Part shown: positions 21,103-33,765 of the stretch, in pieces | Numbering within the stretch: position 1 is the first letter of the stretch | Layout: each line of letters opens with the position of its first letter | Source: Sabellastarte sp. h YS-2021 | Lineage: Eukaryota > Annelida > Polychaeta > Sabellida > Sabellidae | Reading direction: 5' to 3' | Assembly (NCBI GenBank): GCA_964017235.1 | Contig: OZ024934.1 | Location: forward strand, 87,758,706-87,822,705 | Length of the DNA stretch: 64,000 nt | Translations under genes and position numbers: made by a program | Notes under the pieces: model-generated | The model's input: only the letters and a program-made list of their open reading frames with translations | Told to the model about the DNA's origin: nothing | Databases searched by the model: none

Positions 21103-21278
21103 CTTGAGTGACTGTACACCAGTTAATGACAGGCTAACAGGCGATGTGGCTTTACTTCGCACTGGTGTCACCTGGCGGCTGCACTCAGAACTACTTTTAG
21201 GGCGGAGATTTTCGGGTTTCTTTTTCTTATTGTTCTGGGTAAGAATCTTCTGACACATATCAAACTGGTACTGGGACA
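21103..21278 (-). CDS. Internal coding exon of the minus-strand host gene
   Basis: This 176-bp exon lies between acceptor cacattttag and donor CTCAAG|GTTGGT, phase 1 in and phase 0 out. It encodes SQYQFDMCQKILTQNNKKKK followed by a Ser/Pro/Arg-rich stretch, and is likely a basic, disordered segment. It joins exon 24553-24306 through a shared valine codon. No domain is recognised. Confidence 0.75.
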
Positions 21279-22100
21279 CTAAAATGTGAACAAAAAGTTT
21301 CTTGTTATCGGAATTTTTGAAATTTTGATGTTTATGTAAGTACTTACATCTTGCATTTGTCATAAGCTGTCATATATAAATTAGTGATGGGTTGGTAGGC
21401 CTGGTATCTGGGTATTGAGAGCATTTTACTGAAATATTGTGACAAGATTTTAAAACTGCCACTTCGCTCACCAACACATATAACAGAAGGAAAACTTAAA
21501 TATTGGACACAAGCCAGAAATCTGAAGAAATTACACAATTTTAACCCTTTTTTTCATTTAAAGACTTTGTGATGTTGTTAAGAGGAAACGTCCATGTTTG
21601 GTATGGGTGTATAAAAACATGGAGTACCGAAATTGGTACGGTTTTGCCTCCAGACATAGACATTTTTCATACCGACCAATCTCTAATATAAATATAGTGA
21701 CTGGTCTGTTTATAAAATAAAGGTCAGAGTCCAGGTCTTTTTTGTAACATATCAAAATCTAGTAGTTTGTATTCTTATCAGCTTGATGAGATATTTAGAA
21801 GCTATCTAACTTCATCATTAATGAATATAAAGAAAAACTGTGACATATTTTCTCAAATTATATGTTTTAATAAAGTATTTACCATTATCTAACGTAAGAT
21901 AATAAATGTTTTTAATAAACGGTTCTCAAATATTCATTGAGGATTTCGTAATTTCTACCACAATGAAATGAAAAGCATACTTCCAGTTTACCATTCACAT
22001 GACTATTTAAATATACCTAATTGGAATATGGCATGCCAACAAACAAGAGATAAAATCCCACTGAACCTGCAGATGGAAGCTACACACAGAAGCATTGACA
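21279..22100. other. AT-rich intronic stretch
   Basis: I see no gene or clear repeat here. Confidence 0.45.
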
Positions 22101-23812
22101 GAAAATAGCATCAGAGACGCCCGTACCCCACAGTCTGGGGAAATATTTTTCAACACCATGAGATATAGAAGTAATGTAACAGTACAAAGTTCAAGATACT
22201 TTCAGAGCAGTGTAAGTTATATTAAAGTCCAAATAATGCTTAAGTTGAGAAAATAATATCTACGGAAAAGAAATGTATATAAAGATGAAGTTTTAAAACA
22301 AGACAATTCAATAATAAAATGACAGCACTTATCAGTAAACCAAAAATGGCCGAATTATGGTTTGGATATTTTGAATATTACCCATGCACCCAGAAGTGGC
22401 AATACATTCAATGAATGCTTATGTGTGGTGTTGGAGAAAAGCCTGTGGCTCACTTGATGAAATTCCATCTGTTACAATGGAAACTTGCAAAAGGAAATTC
22501 TTAATGAATTCTAATATGACTTTAACAGTGCTTAATCTGCATCAACAGACAGACCCAAAGGTGCAACAAGATTTTAAAGGTCAATACAGCAAGGTCAAAC
22601 GTCAATCAGTGTTACACCATGACGTGGCACACATAAAACCCTCAACCAATGTCCCTACCAAGTATAAACTTCCTACACCTTACAGTCTCTGAGATATAAC
22701 CTGGACAAGATTTTATAGGTCAAGGTCGCAACAGCAAGGTCAAAGGTCAAATCAAGGTCACATGACGTTGCACACCTACATCCCCTAACCAATGTCCCTA
22801 ACAAGTATCAACTTCCTACACCTCTTACAGTTTCCAAGATATAGCCCAGACCAGGTATTATAGGTCAAGCTCACTATGGCAAGTACAAAGGTCAAATCAA
22901 GGTCACACCATGACGTTGCACATCTACTACCCCCAACCAATGTCCTCACCAAGTATCACTTTCCTACACCTTACAGTTTCCGAAATATAGCAAAGACAAC
23001 AATTTAAAGGTCGAGGTCACTACGGCAAGGGTCAAAGATTAAATCAAGGTCACACTATGACGTTGCACATCTACACCCCCTAACCAATGTCCCTACCAAG
23101 TATCAACTTCCTACACCTTACAGTTGCTGAGATATAGCCTGGACAAGGTTTTATAGGTCAAGGTCACTACGGCAAGGTCAAAGGTCAAATCAAGGTCAGA
23201 CCATGATGTTGCACACCTATAACTCCTAACCAATGTTCCTACCAAGTATCAACTTCCTACACCTTACAGTTTCCGAAATATAGCCCGGACAAGATTTTAT
23301 AGGTCAAGGTCGCAACAGCAAGGTCAAATCAAGGTCACACCATGACGTTGCACACCTACACCCCCTAATCAATCTCCCTACCAAGAATCAACTTCCTACA
23401 CCTTACAGTTGCTGAGATATAGCCCGGACAAGGTTTTATAGATCAAGGTCACTACGGCAAGGTCAAAGGTCAAATCAAGGTCAGACCATGACGTTGCACA
23501 CCTACAACCCCTAACTAATGTCCCTGCCAAGTATCAACTTCCTACACCTTATGGTTGCCGAGATATAGCCCGGACAAGATTTTCAAACTCAAGGTCACTA
23601 CAGCAAGGTCAAAGGTCAAATCAAGGTCAGACCATGACGTTGCACACCTACACCCCCCAACCAATGCCCCTGCTAAGTATGAACTTCCTACACCTTACGG
23701 TTTCTGAGATACAGCCCGGACAAACTATTTCCCGCTGCCCGCCCACCCACCCACCCATCTGGACACCCTGGGTGAAAACAATACCCCGACAGCCCTTAAT
23801 GGCTGTGGGGTA
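22101..23812. repeat. AGGTCA-rich minisatellite-core element, copy 1
   Basis: The left end has atagcatcagaga and gtaccccacagtct. About eight imperfect units of roughly 147 bp follow, each with clustered AGGTCA words (aaggtcaaaggtcaaatc), cttcctacacctta and gagatatagccc. The right end is a GC-rich CCCA/CCCG microsatellite (about 23730-23757) and a hairpin at 23782-23812 (taccccgacagccctt pairing with aatggctgtggggta). The left end holds a matching inverted copy of the hairpin arm (taccccacag). There are no ORFs, so it is non-autonomous. The architecture resembles pearl/helentron-like elements of molluscs; that label is tentative. Confidence 0.8.
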
Positions 23813-24305
23813 AAACTATTCTTTTTCACACATTAGTTGAAATAAATGAGGTACACCACCACTTACTGGCAGTCATGTAAGTGTTACACTCAGGGTCAAA
23901 TCCCATAGTTCCAAGGTATTCACATGCCATGACTTCCTACAGCTTGTTCTTAATTCCCAAACAATAATAACCATTGAAAGTTTTTAGGCATGAAAAAGGT
24001 GTGTGACCTTGAAGGATTAATCAAAGATAAAAGCCAAGATTTCTTGTGAGATGTCTTCATATCCCAAATGGTTATCCCACTAAGAGTCCATTACTCTATT
24101 CATTGATCAGTGCCAAGTGCTTTCTTACAGTGCGATCATTTAAAAAATATCCTGGCATACCTACTATTTGTGGCAAATAATAACATGATATATTACAAAA
24201 TCTCTGATTAACTGTGTCTGTAATCGAAACTGAAAGAAGGACATTGGTCAATACGTTTCTTAGAATAACTTAGAAACAAGTTTGCCCAGTAAATGCTATG
24301 TCTAC
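23813..24305. other. Intronic stretch
   Basis: I see no gene or repeat between the repeat element and the next host exon. Confidence 0.4.
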
Positions 24306-24553
24306 CTTTAATCTGTCCTGTCTTTTTCCTGGCACCCTGCGCGTTGCTTCCTTTGAGCACTTTTTGCCACTGGTACACCATGCCGTCTTTCCTCGGTAAT
24401 ACTGTCGATCCTTCTTTCACTAAACATGCTCCCTCTCTCACATCTGTACACTGCACAGCTGCCTTGGCAACTGGCTGCTGCTGCTTGGCAGCATAGTAAC
24501 GCTGTGCACACTGCAGCAGGACGTGCTCCAATTTCTTGGCTGTGTACTGGTCT
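24306..24553 (-). CDS. Internal coding exon of the minus-strand host gene
   Basis: This 248-bp exon has acceptor atttttacag and donor ATTAAAG|GTAGAC, phase 2 in and phase 1 out. It encodes DQYTAKKLEHVLLQCAQRYY and then a Gln/Ala/Lys-rich segment ending near KKTGQIK. A helical start and a basic end are apparent. Both junctions agree in phase with the neighbouring exons (43955-44113 upstream, 21103-21278 downstream). The protein is not recognised. Confidence 0.8.
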
Positions 24554-24819
24554 CTGTAAAAATAATGTTACAATATAACAGTGAATGGATTAATTAACAA
24601 TGTCTGGTTGAATGGTTGAGATACCAGGTTGGGCCGATTGGGCAGACACAGTGGCCTTAGAAGCAGAGGCCCTGACATCATGGGCTTTAACCTGATGCAG
24701 TGTATAAGAAATAAACTTCCTAAAGGAAGCAAGTCACAGTTGTTGTTGTTTTTTTTTTTGTATTATATACAAATATACATCTTATGTACATAATAATATA
24801 TACATATTTACGTATCTCC

Positions 24820-25800
24820 TCATTTTTGGGTTTGGTGGTGGACTTGTTGGGCAGCCACCACTGGCCCTAAATGAAAAAGCTCTGTGTCAGCCCAAGCCAC
24901 ATCCTTCAAACAGAATTGTGTGAAGGTGTTATGAGATTTCCAGTGGCAGGCTGACAGAATCTGCTCTAGGGAGACCACCGACTGGAAGGCCTTAGAAGCA
25001 GCAAAGGCCCTGACATCATGGGCTTTAACCTGATGCAGTGTGAGGGCCTCCTGATCAGAGAGTTCATAACATAGGATCACAGTCTGCTTGATCCATGAGG
25101 AGATGGTGGCAGGTGAGATGTCTTTATCAAAACCTTTCTTGAAGAAGACAAAGACCAACTCCTTGTTCTGCCTAAGATCTGAGGTCCTGTCCAAGTAATA
25201 GCGAAGGGCTCTGACTAGACACAAGGACCTGTCACCCTTGAGTGACTTATCCAGAGTGGGGGCCAGGGCTGGTATGACCACTGGAGCCACACTATCTGGA
25301 CATTCCTTAGCCAGCTGGTTCTTGGATAGAAAGCTGGGTGAAGGGTACAAGGACACCTTAGACCAGTCTGACTGATGTCTGATGTTCTTGTGTAACCAAA
25401 CATGGATCTCACTTCTGTGCTTACTAGAACCCAGGGCCAACAGAAAAACAGTCTTAAAAGTCAAGTGTTTTAATGAGGCCTCCAAAGGGAGCCTTTGTCA
25501 GCTGGTGTAAGATCAGGGACAGGTTCCAGGAGAGTATACCCCTCCTGCCCTTGGGCCTGTCTCTATGGAAACTATCCAGGAGACGAGTGATATTCTCATC
25601 TTTGACATAAATGGGAGAATTGCCCAACTTGTCAGCAATGGCCTATCTGTATCCATCAATGGTACCTGGCTGCAACTTCCTGTCCTGGAACAGGTGCAAG
25701 AGGAAGTCAGCTATGGCTTTCAGAGGTGGTGCCCTGAAGTCTACCTGATTACTGAGGCACTACTTTGTAAAAATGGTCCACTTTGCCTCATAGATGGATC
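24820..25800 (-). pseudogene. Tyrosine recombinase remnant of DIRS-B
   Basis: The C-terminal two-thirds of the recombinase can be read at 24820-25485 (HLTFKTVFLLALGS, KAHDVRAFAA, CHWKSHNTFTQF), including the HxxR motif. The tyrosine position is changed (TFTQFCLKD), so the nucleophile is lost. Box I reads SSKHRSEIH instead of SGKRRSEIH. Upstream the frame is broken near 25485, where a segment equivalent to PFEPLR is damaged, and again further 5'. It cannot be active. Confidence 0.85.
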
Positions 25801-27660
25801 TGGTTGATCCTCTTTGAGGAGCTTCAATTCGTGCTGCCACTGCCTCAGAGAAGCCCTGCTCCTTGAATGCTGTGGCTCTAGGAGCCAGGCATGTAGGTTC
25901 AGGTTTGACAGGTTCCTGTGCAGGGTCTGGTTGAATGGTTGAGATACTAGGTTGGGCAGATTGGGCAGACACAGTGGGATCTGACTGGACATTGCAACTA
26001 GATCCCAGAACCAGGGCATGTTGGGCCACCCTGGTGCAATCAGAATAATTCTGTTGCATGGGTAGTCTTGAATCTGGTGGCAAAAAGGTCCACTTGGGGC
26101 TGATGCCACCGGGAGCATATAGCTTGGAAAACCTCTGGGTGAAGGGACCACTCCGTTTGAATGGTCTGGACAAGTCTGGATAGCTTGTCTGCTATCACAT
26201 TCAGCCGGCCGGGGACGTGACGTGCTTTGAGAGTTACCTGTCTCCTGGTGCACCAGGACAGGATTCTCCAGTGTAGGGCACACAGGGAGCCCGATTTCAT
26301 CCCCCGCTTCCTTGTCGATATAGGCAACCACTGTTGTGTTGTCTGTGGCTACCAGAACTATGTTGTTGCAGCAGAGGTGTTGGAACTTTTTTAGGGCCAG
26401 AAAGACCGCTTTTAGTTCCAATTGGTTTATATGCAACTTGCTTTCTGGAAGAGACCAGGTTCCCCTTGCAGTGCACTCATTTAAGTGAGCGTCCCACCCT
26501 TCTTTTAATGCGTCCGTGAATATCTGCAGAGCATGTTTTTTTGGTTGTAATGGTTGACCGGGATGCATGTTGCTTTCCTCCAGCCACCACCTTAGGTGGG
26601 GGTGGAGCGATCTTGGAACAGGTATCACCTTTTCTAGTGATTCCGGTACCCTCCAGTTGTTCTTCAAATGCCACTGTATGGGTCTCATATGAAGTCGACC
26701 TAGGTGGACTTGCATTCTGTGGCTGTTAGGAGCCCTATGAGGGACATGAACTGCCGGACAGGACACACCGGACTGGACAGAATTGTCTGAATTTTGTCTA
26801 TCAAAGTCTGCCAACACTCTGGTGTGGGTCTGACTCTGCCCTCTTTCAAGTCGAACTGGTAACCTACGAAGTTGAAAACCTGTTTTGGATCCAGTTCTGA
26901 CTTCTCCTTGTTCACCAGCCAACCTAGCTCTCGACAGAGAGCTATCAAGGTCTGTGTATGCTGGAGACAAGTTTGGTGGGATGTGGCTCTCACCAACCAG
27001 TCGTCTAGGTACTGGTGGATCCTTATACCCCTCTGTAAAGCCATCAGTTTGACCTCTTTGGCCACCACTGTGAATTCCATCGGTGCTGTGGAAAGGCTGA
27101 AGGGTAGGGCTTTGAACTGGTAGGACCGACCCTGGAGGTGAAAAAGTATGTACTTCCTGGACTGACTGTGAATAGGAATGTGGAAGTATGCGTCCTCAAA
27201 GTCTATGGATGTGACCCACTCCCCTGTCTGTAGGGAAGTTCTTATTGTCTCTGGGGTCTCCATTTTGAACAACTCTGTGTTTAGGAAAGTGTTCAAGGTG
27301 CTCAGGTCCAAGATAGGTCTCCACTGGTTGTTGGGTTTGGGTACCAAGAATGGCCGGTTGTAAAACCCTAGTACCTCCAAAAGGTGGGCCTGTTTTGATG
27401 GATTGTGGTAGTTGCTTATGACAGTTGGTGACCTGGTTAAGTTGGGTCTGAACCGGAAGGGTGTAACCCTCTCTGTTTGTGGTTATTACTTTTGGACTCG
27501 AACCCAGAGCTTCCCACTTCTCCCAAATTTGTGTAGCCTTGCCCCTACAGGTGGATCTATAGCAACAGTTGGGACATTTGTGACAAGATTTGCAGAACTC
27601 AAGTGACCTACACAGGAAACATCTTTTACATATTTTATTTCTGTGCAATTGTGACAATAA
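25741..27660 (-). pseudogene. RT / RNase H / methylase-like remnant of DIRS-B
   Basis: RT with SIDFEDAYFHIP and YLDDW is readable in 26700-27380. RNase H motifs (TDALKEGWD, TDNTTVVAYI, ADKLSR) lie in other frames at about 26170-26560. The methylase-like domain has lost its middle: VDLFATRF is followed almost directly by a segment leading to IILIAPGWPNMPWF. Several frameshifts separate the parts. At the 5' end (27650 to about 27530) the cysteine cluster (CKRCFLCRSLEFCKSC, then KCPNCC) is in the same frame as the start of RT, unlike C and D. Element C is inserted in the cysteine cluster at 27660. Confidence 0.85.
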
Positions 27661-27703
27661 TTTGCAAATTTAATAAGTAAATTAAATTTTTATAAGTTAA
27701 TAC

Positions 27704-27875
27704 CCTATCCAATGGACAATAGCTTATCCAGTCGGCGCGGACCGGCCCGCCAAACGTCAGAAAAAGACATCCTGTGTCTCCACCAGCCAGGCTGGCCCAG
27801 TACTGTGCACTCGCCAGATGGCGTGTCGTACTTCCCTCCTGTCTAGACAGAGTGACGTCATAGCATCTTTTTCGT
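27704..27875. repeat. Inverted terminal repeat of DIRS-C (3' end)
   Basis: It pairs with 33766-33937 with about six mismatches, chiefly CCGG-type sites changed to CCAG/CTGG, a deamination pattern. It contains tgacgtca at 27853-27860. Confidence 0.92.
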
Positions 27876-27934
27876 TGTCTAAACCTATTAGACCCCTAGT
27901 AAGCTGATAGCGGGGTCGGTGGGAGGGTCTTGTG

Positions 27935-28030
27935 TGTCCATTGGATAGGGTATTAACTTATAAAAATTTAATTTACTTATTAAATTTGCAATTTTATTGC
28001 GTTAATACATCCTATCCAATGGACAATAGC
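27935..28030. repeat. Internal complementary region of DIRS-C
   Basis: This is a head-to-head copy of the two outer termini (ggatagggtattaac side and gttaatacatcctatcc side), as in A and D. Confidence 0.88.
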
Positions 28031-28207
28031 TGAATAACTACCGCTTGGTAGGCGGGTAAGTTACTAGGGACTAAAAAACTTGAACTCATGTTGGAATAAT
28101 GACAATGCCTTCTAAAGCCTGGGTAGACCTTGAAGTCTAAACCCTTAGGGCTATGGTCGAATATCATCATCCGGTTATCCGGAATGGAACCGTCAGAGTC
28201 GACCTTG

Positions 28208-28235
28208 CCCCCCCCCCCCCCCCCCCCCTTTTTTT
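28208..28235 (-). other. Polypurine tract of DIRS-C
   Basis: On the coding strand it is seven A followed by twenty-one G, at the same relative place as in A and D. Confidence 0.6.
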
Positions 28236-28403
28236 ACAGACCTGCTCGGAGGTAGGGGAAGAGAGGGATGAGTTCAGTCCCATAAATTAAGCCTCCCAGA
28301 GGAAGTACGTGAGATTTTTTTTTTTTTTTTTTATTATTACTCCTTAACTATATGTGCAATATATACAAATATGTACAAGTATTTACATATGTACATCTCT
28401 CCT

Positions 28404-29900
28404 CTAGGTACCAGTCTGTTGGTGGATCTGCTGAGCAGCCACAACTGGTCCGAGATGGTAGAGCTCTGAGTCAGCCCAAGCCACATCCTTCAGATAGAAT
28501 TGGGTGAAGGTATTATGAGATTTCCAGTGGCAGGCTGCTAAGATCTGCTCTAAGGAGACTCCAGACTGGAAGGCCTTAGAAGCCGCAAAGGCCCTGACAT
28601 CATGAGCTTTAACTTGATGTAGGGTGTGGGCCTGCTGATCAGAGAGCTCATAGCATAGGATCACAGTTTGTTTGATCCATGAGGAGATAGTGGCAGGGGA
28701 GATATGTCTTTGTCGAAGCCTTTCTTGAAGGAGACAAAAACTAACTCCTTGCGCTGTCTGAGGTCTGAAGTCCTGTCCAAATAGTAGCGCAAAGCTCTGA
28801 CTGGACACAAGGATCTGTCAGACTTGAGGGATTTATCTAGAGTAGGAGCCAGGGCTGGTATGACCACTGGGGCTACACTCTCTGGACCCTCTTTGGCCAG
28901 CTGATTCTTGGAAAGAAAGCTGGGAGATGGAAACAGGGACACCTTAGACCTATCGGATTGGTGTCTGATGTTCTTGTGCTGCCAAGCATGGATCTCACTC
29001 CTTCTTTTGCCAGAGCCTAGGGCTAAAAGGAAGACAGTTTTGAAGGTCAGGTGCTTCAGAGATGCCTCCCTAAGAGGTTCAAAAGGAGCCTTTGTCAGCT
29101 GGTGTAGCACCAGGGAAAGGTTCCAGGAGGGAATCCCCCTCCGCCCTTTGGGTCTATCTCTGTGGAAACTTTCCAAGAGACGAGTGAGATTATCATCTTT
29201 GCTGATATTGACTGTTGTAGGACCTAGTTTATCAGCAATGGCAGATCTGTATCCATCAATGGTGCTGGGCTGTAACTTCTTGTCCTCAAAGAGGTACATT
29301 AGGAAGTCAGCCACCGACTTTACAGGTGGTGCCCTGAAGTCCACCTGATTAGTGACGCACCACTTTGTAAAAATGGCCCACTTTGCCTCATAGACTGATC
29401 TGGTAGATCTTCTTTGAGGAGCCTCAATTCTTGCTGCCACTGCCTCAGAGAAGCCCTGTTCTTTGATTGTTGTGGCTCTAGGAGCCAGGCATGGAGATTT
29501 AGATTTGTCAGATTTCTGTGAGGGATCTGATTGAAGGGCTGTGTGAGCAGGTTGGGCTGGTTGGGCAGGCTGATAGGGACCTGACTGGACATGGTCACTA
29601 AGTCCCAAAACCAAGGCATGTTGGGCCACCCCGGGGCAATTAGAATTAGTCTCTTGCACGGGGAGTCTTGTAACTTCTCCACCACTCTGCCCAATATGGC
29701 GGTCGGTGGGAAGGCGTATGCATCTAGATCCTCCCATGGCAGGGTGAGTGCGTCCACTGCTACTGCCAAAGTGTCCGGCACTGGAGACACAAACAGAGGT
29801 AACTTGTTGTTGAACCTCGTGGCAAACAGGTCTATCTGAGGCCGGTGCCATTTTCTGCACAAGTCTTGGAAAATGTCCGGAAGGAGGGACCATTCTGTTT
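28404..29900 (-). pseudogene. Tyrosine recombinase of DIRS-C, frameshifted
   Basis: The core-binding domain and box I (GSGKRRSEIHAW) are in the frame that ends at 28661. The HDVR motif, CHWKSHNTF and the tyrosine (TFTQFYL) are in another frame (28404-28808). An extra C near 28695, in the codons for DISPATIS, causes the shift. All catalytic residues survive, so inactivation by this indel looks recent relative to the rest of the decay. Confidence 0.87.
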
Positions 29901-31764
29901 AGATGGTTTGGTTTAGCCTGGATAGCTTGTCTGCTATCACATTTAATCGGCCAGGGATATGTCGGGCTTTTAGAGTCACTTGTCGCTGGGAACACCAGGT
30001 CAAGATTCTCCACAGTAGAGCACAAAGCGGGCCCGACATCATTCCCCCTTCCTTGTTTATATAGGCCACTATTGTAGTATTGTCTGTGGCCACCAGGACA
30101 ATGTTGTTTGTGCATAGGCTTTGGAACTCTTTTAAGGCCAGGAGGACTGCTTTTAGTTCCAGATAATTTATGTGCAGCTTGCTTTCCGGCACTGACCAGG
30201 ACCCTCTTGCAGTGGACTCGTTTAAGTGAGCGCCCCACCCTTCTTTTGATGTGTCTGTAAATATCTGCAGAGCATGTCTTACTGGGTGTAATGGTTGACC
30301 TTGAAGCACATTGTCTTCGTCTAGCCACCATTGTAAGTGAGGGTGCAGGGTTCTCGGGAGAGGGATAATCTTCTCTAGAGATTCTGGTACCCTCCAATTG
30401 TTTTTGAGATGCCACTGTAGGGGTCTCATGTGCAGTCGGCCGAGGTGAACTTGTTTCTCTGTGGCTGTTAGGAGGCCTATCAGGGTCATGAATTGTCGGA
30501 CCGGACAGGCCGGTAATAACAGAAGTACTTGTATCTTGTCCTGAAGGCTTTGCCACCGGTCCGGGGACGGTCTGACCTGGCCGGACCTGAGATCGAACTG
30601 GTAACCTACAAAGTCGAAGACCTGCTTGGGTTCCAGCTCTGATTTTTCTAAATTCACCAACCAACCGAGGTCCTGGCACATTTTGACTAGGATTTGGGTG
30701 TGATGGAGACAAGTTTCTTGGGATCTGGCTCTCACCAGCCAGTCGTCTAGGTACTGGTGGATTCTTATACCCTTGTGTATGGCCATCAGTTTCACCTCTT
30801 TTGCTAAAACAGTGAACTCCATGGGCGCTGTGGACAGACCAAAGGGCAACGCCTTGAATTGGTAAGTCCGGCCCTGGACATGAAATCTTAGGTATTTCCT
30901 AGATTGTTCCTGTATTGGAATGTGGAAGTAGGCATCCTTGAAGTCTACTGAGGTGACCCACTCCCCTTGTTGGAGGGATGTTCTGATGGTTTCCAGTGTC
31001 TCCATTTTGAATTTCTCCACCTTGAGGAAAAGATTTAGTTTGCTTAGATCCAGTATTGGCCTCCATTTGTTGTTGGGTTTTGGAACTAGAAAGAGTCGAT
31101 TGAAAAACCCCAGAGATGTTTGATTGTGGACCAGTTCTACTGCATTTTTGTCCATAAGCTGATGTAATGCCTCCAACAGGTAGCTGTTCCTGTGGGGATT
31201 GACATAACAGCTTACGACAGTGGGAGACCTTGTAAGATTTGGCCGGATCCGAAAGGGAAGGGTGTAACCTTCTCTCAGGATTTGAACTATTTTCGGACCG
31301 GCCCCTAGATCCAGCCAAGTTTGCCAAAAGTTTCGAAGTCTGGCCCCTACAGGCAGATTTGCGGCAACATTTTTGACACTTGTTACAGGTTGAACATAAG
31401 ACAATGGAATGACACAAGAAGCACTTTTCACAGATTTTAATGTACTTTCTTTCTGATAACAGACTGCTGCCCCGAGACTTATTTCTTTCCTTTGTGAAAG
31501 CCCGGGCGCAGTATGAACATTTGTAACAACAAGAGGTTTTACATTTAAAGAATTGTCTATTGTCTGTGAGGAGCTTCCGGCCAGCAGTCTTGCCTGTACA
31601 AGTGTTATACAATGACTGTCATTTATAAGACTGCTGGCCCTTGGCTGGTCGGGTGGAGTACTGGTACTTTCCTTTCCCTCTACGGTGTTGGCCATGAGAA
31701 GAGATATTCTTCCAAGCCGGCCTATCCTGTCTTGTACTATCCGGCTTCTTGTCATGTTTCTCAT
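29320..31764 (-). pseudogene. RT / RNase H / methylase-like gene of DIRS-C with nonsense codon
   Basis: RT (SVDFKDAYFHIP, YLDD at 338-341 of the first open segment) and RNase H (TDTSKEGWG, LELKA, TDNTT, ADKLSR) are intact. A TAA at 29899-29901 replaces the CAA codon present in the other copies (context SRLNQTI-stop), and the methylase-like domain (IDLFATRF, AYAFPPTAILG, LILIAPGWPNMPWF) continues in the same frame. The frame is open back to 31764 and enters one nucleotide out of phase with gag. Confidence 0.88.
30899..31612 (-). other. Conserved cysteine cluster in the gag frame of DIRS-C
   Basis: After the conserved AAA-TGA-CA, the gag frame encodes a cysteine-rich segment: SCCYKCSYCARAFTKERNKS, then CEKCFLCHS, CSTCNKCQKCC and SACRG. 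Every cysteine has a counterpart in D and most do in B. The frame then stays open beneath the RT gene to 30899, overlapping it in a different phase. The cluster resembles a multi-CxxC zinc module of unknown role. Confidence 0.6.
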
Positions 31765-31774
31765 AAGGGTGGTA

Positions 31775-33641
31775 TCAACCCTTCTTGTAAACTGAGCCAG
31801 AACGATTTCTGTCTAGGGCTGCTATGTCCTCTTCCACCTGTTTGACAATCTTATCAGGGAAGAGGGTGTCCAGATCCAGAGGGGCTGCCCTGAGTGCATT
31901 TAAAGTGTCAGCTTTAACTCCGGCTTTCAGGTAAGACAGGTAGGAGTCTCTTCTCATTAAGGTCGTGTTTGCTACATTAACAAAAACAAAGTCGGTCAAG
32001 TGTTCCATGGCCCGAGCCATTGCATGGCACACACTAGCGTTGAAATCAAGTAGAAACTGCAGCTCGTCAGTGGCTGTTGAAACTTTACTGGCCGACTTGC
32101 CCTTTGACTCTGTCCGGATGGTCTTGAGATGGGATTGCATACTTTGCTGGACCTTGAGAAGGCAACGATTAAATCCGGCAGCCTGATTACATATTACAGA
32201 GGACTCTCTGGCCGACCTTTCCCATTTCCTGAGGTTCTCTTGAGATATGGGCCTAGACAAGGGTGGGTTAGGGGCGATGCCGGCTTGTCGGACTATTCTC
32301 AGGTAGGTACTTTTCAGCCTGGAGGAACCTGTATTCCAGGACTTGAGAGAGTCAGAACTGTCTTTCTTAACTTCTGAATGTAAGCTGTACCATTTTGACT
32401 GCGACTTGGCCGTCCGGACAAACTGGTCCCTTTGTAGAGTGCCTGCCTCAGTGGTACATGAGGGATAACCTTGTGTTAAGGTGAGATTAAGCTTGCTCAG
32501 TTTGCTACACAACCACTCGTCAGTGGGTAAGGCGACAGAAACTTTCCCTGGTGTCTGCATTTTTGGCCCAGCAAAGTGGTTGTCGTCTGATGATTTAGTG
32601 CCTGAGTCCATGTCCGGGATGTGACTCCATCCCATATAAGATCGGATGCCCCTCATGGTCTCCCGGTAGGATTGCTCCTCTGAGAGGGATTGATCCGGGT
32701 CGGTGAGGGAAACATCTTGTTCATCAGAGAGCTCGCCCTCTTCTGGGAAAAGATCTACTGGAGGATGGTCGGAGGTGATGCTATCCACATCCGAGTCACT
32801 TGAAGAAGTGTCCTTCCTGGTAACATCCAAGGTACCGGGCACATGCTTCTTAACAGTAGGTCGGTCGGACACACTAGAAATTCCTGGTGGTTGAAAAGGC
32901 GGGGATACATCTGATCCGGCCTGTGAAGCAGTAGCTGAGCTAGCAGGGTCGGTAGCCGGTAGAGTAGAGGTGGGAGGTCGGTGAAAAGGCTGGTCGGTTG
33001 GTTTCAGAAAAGGTTCAGTGCTGACACTAGCAGGGGGAGCATGAGTAGGTGCAACCTTGACCGTAGTAAACACAGGCTCTTGAGGTCGGTCTAAAGATTT
33101 GGAGAGAAGGTAGAGCCTCCAACCGGTTGAACCGGTCCGACCACTTCTGCTCCATCACTTCTAACTTCTGGTCGGTACTAGAGGTAGATGAGGTTCGGTG
33201 AGATGAAGATTTGACCGACTTGTCAGCTTTAACCGACTTTTCACTGGAAGCCTTCTTGTCCTCCTTCTTCTTTTTCTTTTCCACCGGCTGATCACTCAAA
33301 CCAGGCGACCTAGAGGTGCTCTGGCCATCCACAACCCCCATTACCGTAACTAAGGACGGGTCCACAAGGGTGGGACTGAGAGTGGAGTCTGTAGACGATT
33401 TCTTAGCTGGGGTAGAAGACTTGGATTCCCCCTTCTCCTTCTTGATTTGATAAGACGGGGTAGATAAATGAACTAATTGTTCTGGTGTAAGGGCATTACA
33501 GTGAAGGCAATCCGCCCCTTCCTTCTCTACACAAGGGTCCTTCCCCTTCTTCTTGTCACAACAGCGTGCACAAAATGTATGAGAATCATAACCAGCCATC
33601 ATGTGGCCACAACTACCCCGTCGCTGACTGGGAGAAGACAT
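31775..33641 (-). pseudogene. Gag-like gene of DIRS-C, frameshifted
   Basis: The N-terminal part (33641-33027) has the CGHMMAGYD and CARCCDKKKGKDPCV cluster. The rest is in another frame (33073-31775) with YRETMRGIRSYMGWSHIPD, NQAAGFNRC and LFPDKIVKQVEEDI. The frames overlap near 33050. A stop at 31775 comes before the Arg-rich end and before the AAA-TGA-CA found in the intact copies, which is still present near 31613. Confidence 0.85.
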
Positions 33642-33765
33642 AGTGAGCTATAAGTCTTCTAGAAATCGTTAATACAAAATTAAAAGCAAAAAACGTAATA
33701 GTTCTCACATAAAACTTGAAAATATATATTCTCAGAAAAAACCGTGTCACAAGTACATGCTCCAA

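Larger units (their letters stand above)
24602..27660 (-). mobile_element. DIRS retrotransposon B, 3' piece (truncated and rearranged)
   Basis: This is the 3' two-thirds of an old DIRS copy. Its 5' parts lie at 33958-34013 and 40384-42720, separated by insertion of elements C and D. The 3' terminal repeat and internal complementary region are missing. The end is scrambled: 24602-24650 repeats part of 25927-25975, and 24651-24703 repeats part of 24989-25041. Sequence and terminal-repeat similarity place B closest to C. Confidence 0.85.

Noticed and set aside
22384..22692. 102-codon plus-strand ORF in the AGGTCA-rich element
   Set aside because: It lies across the start of the tandem core, and the related copy at 53286 has no equivalent frame.
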